Source: Antedon mediterranea
Lineage: Eukaryota > Echinodermata > Crinoidea > Comatulida > Antedonidae
Assembly (NCBI RefSeq): GCF_964355755.1
Contig: NC_092676.1
Coordinates: forward strand, 10,772,288-10,836,287
Length of the DNA: 64,000 nt
Reading direction: 5' to 3'
Within the stretch, counting starts at the first letter, position 1; every line of letters begins with the position of its first letter. The notes beneath the pieces were generated by a model, which was given only the letters and a program-made list of their open reading frames with translations, was not told the origin of the DNA and searched no databases. Of this stretch, positions 60,138 to 64,000 are shown in pieces. Position numbers and translations under genes: made by a program.

Positions 60138-63050
60138 TAATTAGGTGATCATTTAAAATAAAATGATCACCTATTGTTATTGTATGAAATCTTTATTGGT
60201 TATCCGCAACGAAGTTGCAGGATAACCTCTTGTGATTGTACGAAATCATCTTTTTTTTCATCTTCTTTCTTTCTGTATGATTTTTGTGTAACGCTTTTCT
60301 CTAAAACTTGCAAACATAACATTTTGTTAACTATGTTAACATTTTGACATTCACGTAACGTCGTCAAGCGAAGCTTTTCATGATGTTTACAATTGCGCAA
60401 CGCGACGTACGCGCGATTTAACGATTTTCTCGTATTTAACATATGTCGAAAACCAAACAACATTTTAAAATGAAACTTTGCAAAAGTTTAATTTATATCA
60501 TGCGCTAACTGTCTGTTGAAAAAAAATTGCGTGTTTTACACAAAGTTACGCGCGTACGCGCATTTAAAATTTCAAAATGCGCAAAATTAATTTCTAATCA
60601 ACTTTCTACGCGTTTCATGTCGTTTTGAGAATGTCAAAAATTCCCACGCGTGCGCACATTTTTACGTGTACGGTGCGCACGTAGCATTGAAAACGTATTT
60701 TTTTCGCGTGATTTATGTTTTTTCAGCCTTTTCTAGTAATTTTACCAAATTTTAAATAATTTCGACTTAAAGATACGTCATACGAGCACGTCGAATTGGA
60801 CAATTTGCGCGCGTTTTTTATGAAAAGGTTAAAAAATTCGTTTAAAATATGCCTTTTTTTAAACAGTCGTAATTTCTAAACTAGACGGTCAAATTTTTGT
60901 GGATGACATATTCTGGAAGTAGATGAGTTGCAGATATCGGATCAGGTATTAATATGGGTAACCGGACATTATGACGTCATCGTATGGCCACGCGAACATA
61001 AAATTTAGGATTTTTGTATCTTTCGTCATAGCTCATCACATTGAATAGAGCGCATCTCCACTTATCCGTTTTCCATTTTCACCCCGATTTTGATATTGTC
61101 TAGGTCAATCAAGTATCTTTCGCATGAGTTAAAAATATTTTATTTGACGTCATCGTGCCTAAAAATTTAAATCACGTGTGCCATTAATTTCATCTTTACA
61201 GTAAATTTTAATCTGTTATAGCTCGTAAGAATAAAATGTGATAATCACGATTAAAACTTTGTCTGGAAGCTATTGGATTGTAGATACGAAATTATGTAAA
61301 AATTTTGCCAATCGGATGTTGTGACGTCATCATATGGCCAGTTAAATAAAAAAGGTCGTATTTTCATCTTTTGCGTCATAATTCATTACATTTAAAAGAG
61401 CGCGCATCAATATTTCACGTATTCAAATTTCTTCTACACGCTAATACGTTGTTGCTGAGATAATTTCCTTTCGGAATTGCTACCTTCGCGTTTCATTTTA
61501 AAACCGTCAACATGTTAAAAAATTGCAATAAATAGCGGGTCCCGTAATTTCACCTATTCTACACTGTATGTGATATGGATACAGATTATACTGTGTATAC
61601 TATATATGAATTTAAATAATAAAATTCAGCAATAACAACATATCATATTCTTCAGTTCAGGTCATAATGCCAACGTGAACACTTCCTTTTGTCCTCAACC
61701 TATCCCCTTAATGTTAATGTTGCACCACTTGCGCGGCGGATAACCAAACTCGTCAAAGTGACGAGTTACATGTCTAGTTCTTCTTCTTTTTTCTGTACAC
61801 TATCTTGTGTAACAATTATCTCAAAAAGTTAAATGTCAATGATCACAAAAATTTCACAATATCTTTCAAATACTCTAACTTAATCCTAATAAGCTTTTCA
61901 GCATGATCACTCAACCGTGACGTCATTTATACGCCATTTTGTGAAATCACATTATCAATCATATCTCCATAATTCATTATCACATATTATTGAAATTCAC
62001 TACACGTAAACTTTAGGTCAAGGGTAAAAATATTAGCAAGTAAAAACGTACGTGTGCGTGAAATTGTATGTTAAAAATTTTAAAAGCTCAAAATTAAGTT
62101 TTAATCAATTTAGAGCATGAATTAGGCCATTTGCGTATTTCAAAAAATAAAAAAATTTTGCGCGTGCGATACTTAAAAAGCGTAAAAAAATACGATTTGT
62201 TTTTTAAAATCGCATTCTACTCACTCTTAGTACATTCACTACATTTGAGTCAGTTCCGACTTAAAATAATGCTATACGAGCAGGTTAAAAATGACAAAAT
62301 GCGCAAATTAATTGCATTAAAGTGCTGAAAATGGTGAAAAATAAGGCATTTTTAAAATGAAAATAATTCTTCAGAATGCACGATGACCCACAATTCTTTT
62401 TAACGTATTCTGGAAGCCATTGAGTTGTAGATATGAATTCATATACACATTTTACGTACAAAATGTTGTGAGGTCATCAAATGGCCACTTGAATTTAAAA
62501 TTAGGTTTTTTTTTCTTTTGTCATATTTTATCACATTCAATAGAACGCATCTCTGTTATTTTGTGCCCGATTTTCGCTCAAATTTTAGTATGTGATTGCT
62601 CTATTAATTGACTTTCTCATGACTGTCACTATTTTTATTTTGTAAGTAACGTAGGTCGTGTAATTTTACCTTCGCCGTTTTGAATATAATTACAACTCTT
62701 CAGAATTGAAGGTTATCTTGATGATTTTAATTTATTATGAAAGCTGATGAAATGTAGATATAAATTCATATAAAAATCAAGCCTATATCGGATGTTGTGA
62801 CGTTAACATATGGCCAGTTGAAGTTAAAAAGCAGTGCACGATTACCCACAATTTCATGAATTATGAATTCATGTACACATTTTACGTACAAAATGTCGTG
62901 AGGTCATCAAATGGCCACTTGAATTTAAAATTAGGTTTTTTTCTCTTTCGTCATATTTTATCACATTCAATAAAACGCATCTCTGTTATTTGTGCCTGAT
63001 TTTCGTTCAAATTTTAGTATGTGACTATGATTAATAGACGTGATTACTAG
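60138..63050 (+). mobile_element. Helentron-like element, outer family B, copy 2, inserted in a LINE
   Basis: Starts with the palindrome TTAGGTGATCATTTA...TAAAATGATCACCTA at 60139 and ends at ACTAG (CTAG at 63047-63050) before TATTTG. The LINE reading (KAFDTVDHD | SILGPLLFIL) stops and resumes at these ends, with perhaps 180 bp of LINE missing. The 3' hairpin region is damaged compared with copy 1. A segment of about 170 bp is duplicated (62430-62600 and 62855-63030). Confidence 0.65.
60200..61777 (+). mobile_element. Helentron-like element, inner family C, copy 2
   Basis: Palindromic start GGTTATCCGC...GCAGGATAACC; near the end GCGGATAACC, hairpin ACTCGTCA/TGACGAGT, and CTAG at 61774-61777 before TTC. 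It is an inverse copy of 16061-17667. The TTC-rich flank after CTAG is the same in both copies. Confidence 0.65.
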
Positions 63051-64000
63051 TATTTGTGGTGACAAGAATCAATTCTTGGACCGCTACTTTTCATACTCTA
63101 CATTAATAACCACCCAAACTGTGTCAATCTTTGTAAAACAATGCTGATGACACAGCTATCCATTGCTCAGCAAATAACATTCTACATTATTACTGATGTA
63201 AAAGATAACCTAAATTCTGACCTAATAAATGTTCAAAACTGGCTCATAACAAATAAATTAACTTTAAAGTTAAATGAACGTTAACAAAACAGAATATATG
63301 GTTATATAGGAACGCACACAAAATTAGCTAAAATAAATCGTTCTAAATTAAATGTCAACAAATAGCACACAAATAAACTGTGTTGATCACTGTAAACACT
63401 TGGGTGTAGTCATAGACAAAACCCAAACTTAGAATAAACAAAAATTGATTGTAATAAACAGAGTTCTTGCTCATGGTCTCTTTTACCTGAAGAAAAGCAA
63501 TTATTTTTTACCACAAAGCATACATGTATAAATCAAAAATTGCTCCCCATTATTGAAATGTAATATGATATATAATATATACACTAAACTGGATCAATCT
63601 CAATACTATAAATTATATCAAAATGAAGCTCTATCCATGTATAAAATTATGAATTCACAAATGCCACAGCTTATTTAAGAAACTTATTCAAAGAACGAAA
63701 TATAAATTACAATACTAGGTGTACTGACATTCTTGAAGTTCCTAAACCAAACACTGAATATAAAAAATTATTATTATTATTGATAATTAAAAATATTGAA
63801 ACAGTATACAATTTAAAAATTTAGATTGTATGTTCGAATTTGTTGAAATGTATAAAATAAAGTCTTTAAATGCCAAACAACCACAATGCAGTGTCAGAAA
63901 TATATTAGTCATTTTAGAAGAAAATTCTCTATTAAGACATATAAAAATGCATATTATGAACAATTTGAGACCAAAATGAAAATTCTATGACGAGTAGTTA
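63051..64000 (+). pseudogene. LINE copy, 3' half (reverse transcriptase palm to C-terminus)
   Basis: Frame-broken reading: SILGPLLF near 63072, NNHPNCVNLCKTML near 63107, a YADD-equivalent degraded to LMTQL near 63140, DVKDNLNSDLINVQNWLITN near 63195, CKHLGVVIDKT near 63391, and a C-terminal tail around 63830-63970 (NAKQPQCSV then ILVI). Continuation of the LINE at 58385-60137, reaching or passing the window end. Confidence 0.7.

Noticed and set aside
60200-60463. 87-residue minus-strand frame as a gene
   Set aside because: It lies inside a Helentron-like repeat and is not kept open in the inverted copy at 16-17.7 kb.

Overview
The window is animal nuclear DNA: AT-rich, intron-dense and packed with repeats. 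Three protein-coding genes can be followed across introns with matching splice phases. Echinoderm origin is the best fit. The coding exons resemble deuterostome genes, two foldback elements have minisatellite arms like the TU elements described in sea urchins, and GGCCTA-type words are frequent. The order (sea cucumber, crinoid or other) cannot be settled from the sequence alone.

Layout. (1) 1-7363, minus strand: the first nine coding exons of the histone demethylase KDM1A/LSD1, about 415 codons from the start codon through the SWIRM domain, the FAD-binding segment and the beginning of the tower. The gene leaves the window on the left. (2) 7.4-24.4 kb: no confirmed exon. It holds a 2.9-kb foldback element, a 3.2-kb Helentron-like nest, a TU-like foldback element and a PIF/Harbinger-like remnant. 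A CCAAT-box region near 18.7-18.8 kb could hold the KDM1A first exon. (3) 24446-30659, plus strand: a homeobox gene most like HDX, five exons, with its 5' end not located. (4) 30.7-37.4 kb: a 6.65-kb element with long terminal inverted repeats (TIRs), placed 55 bp after the HDX-like stop codon. It carries a broken PIN-like/CXC-type gene that is split by a second, 2.9-kb element. (5) 41.1-44.4 kb: a second long-TIR element with a related broken gene. (6) 44814-56449, minus strand: the 3' exons of an unidentified gene whose product ends in a probable membrane anchor. Its roughly 10-kb last intron contains a 6.1-kb foldback element and two LINE remnants. (7) 58.4-64 kb: a LINE copy interrupted by a SINE and by a Helentron-like element.

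The main interest is the mobile DNA. Helentron-like elements of at least three families share one end architecture: a 5' palindrome, its inverse copy just before a 3' hairpin, then CTAG before T. Two long-TIR elements carry the same multicopy invertebrate PIN/CXC gene family. Two foldback elements have arms made of about 15-16-bp minisatellite. Several nestings can be dated relative to each other because an empty site, or the interrupted reading frame, is still visible.

All assignments come from reading the sequence. No database or alignment program was used.
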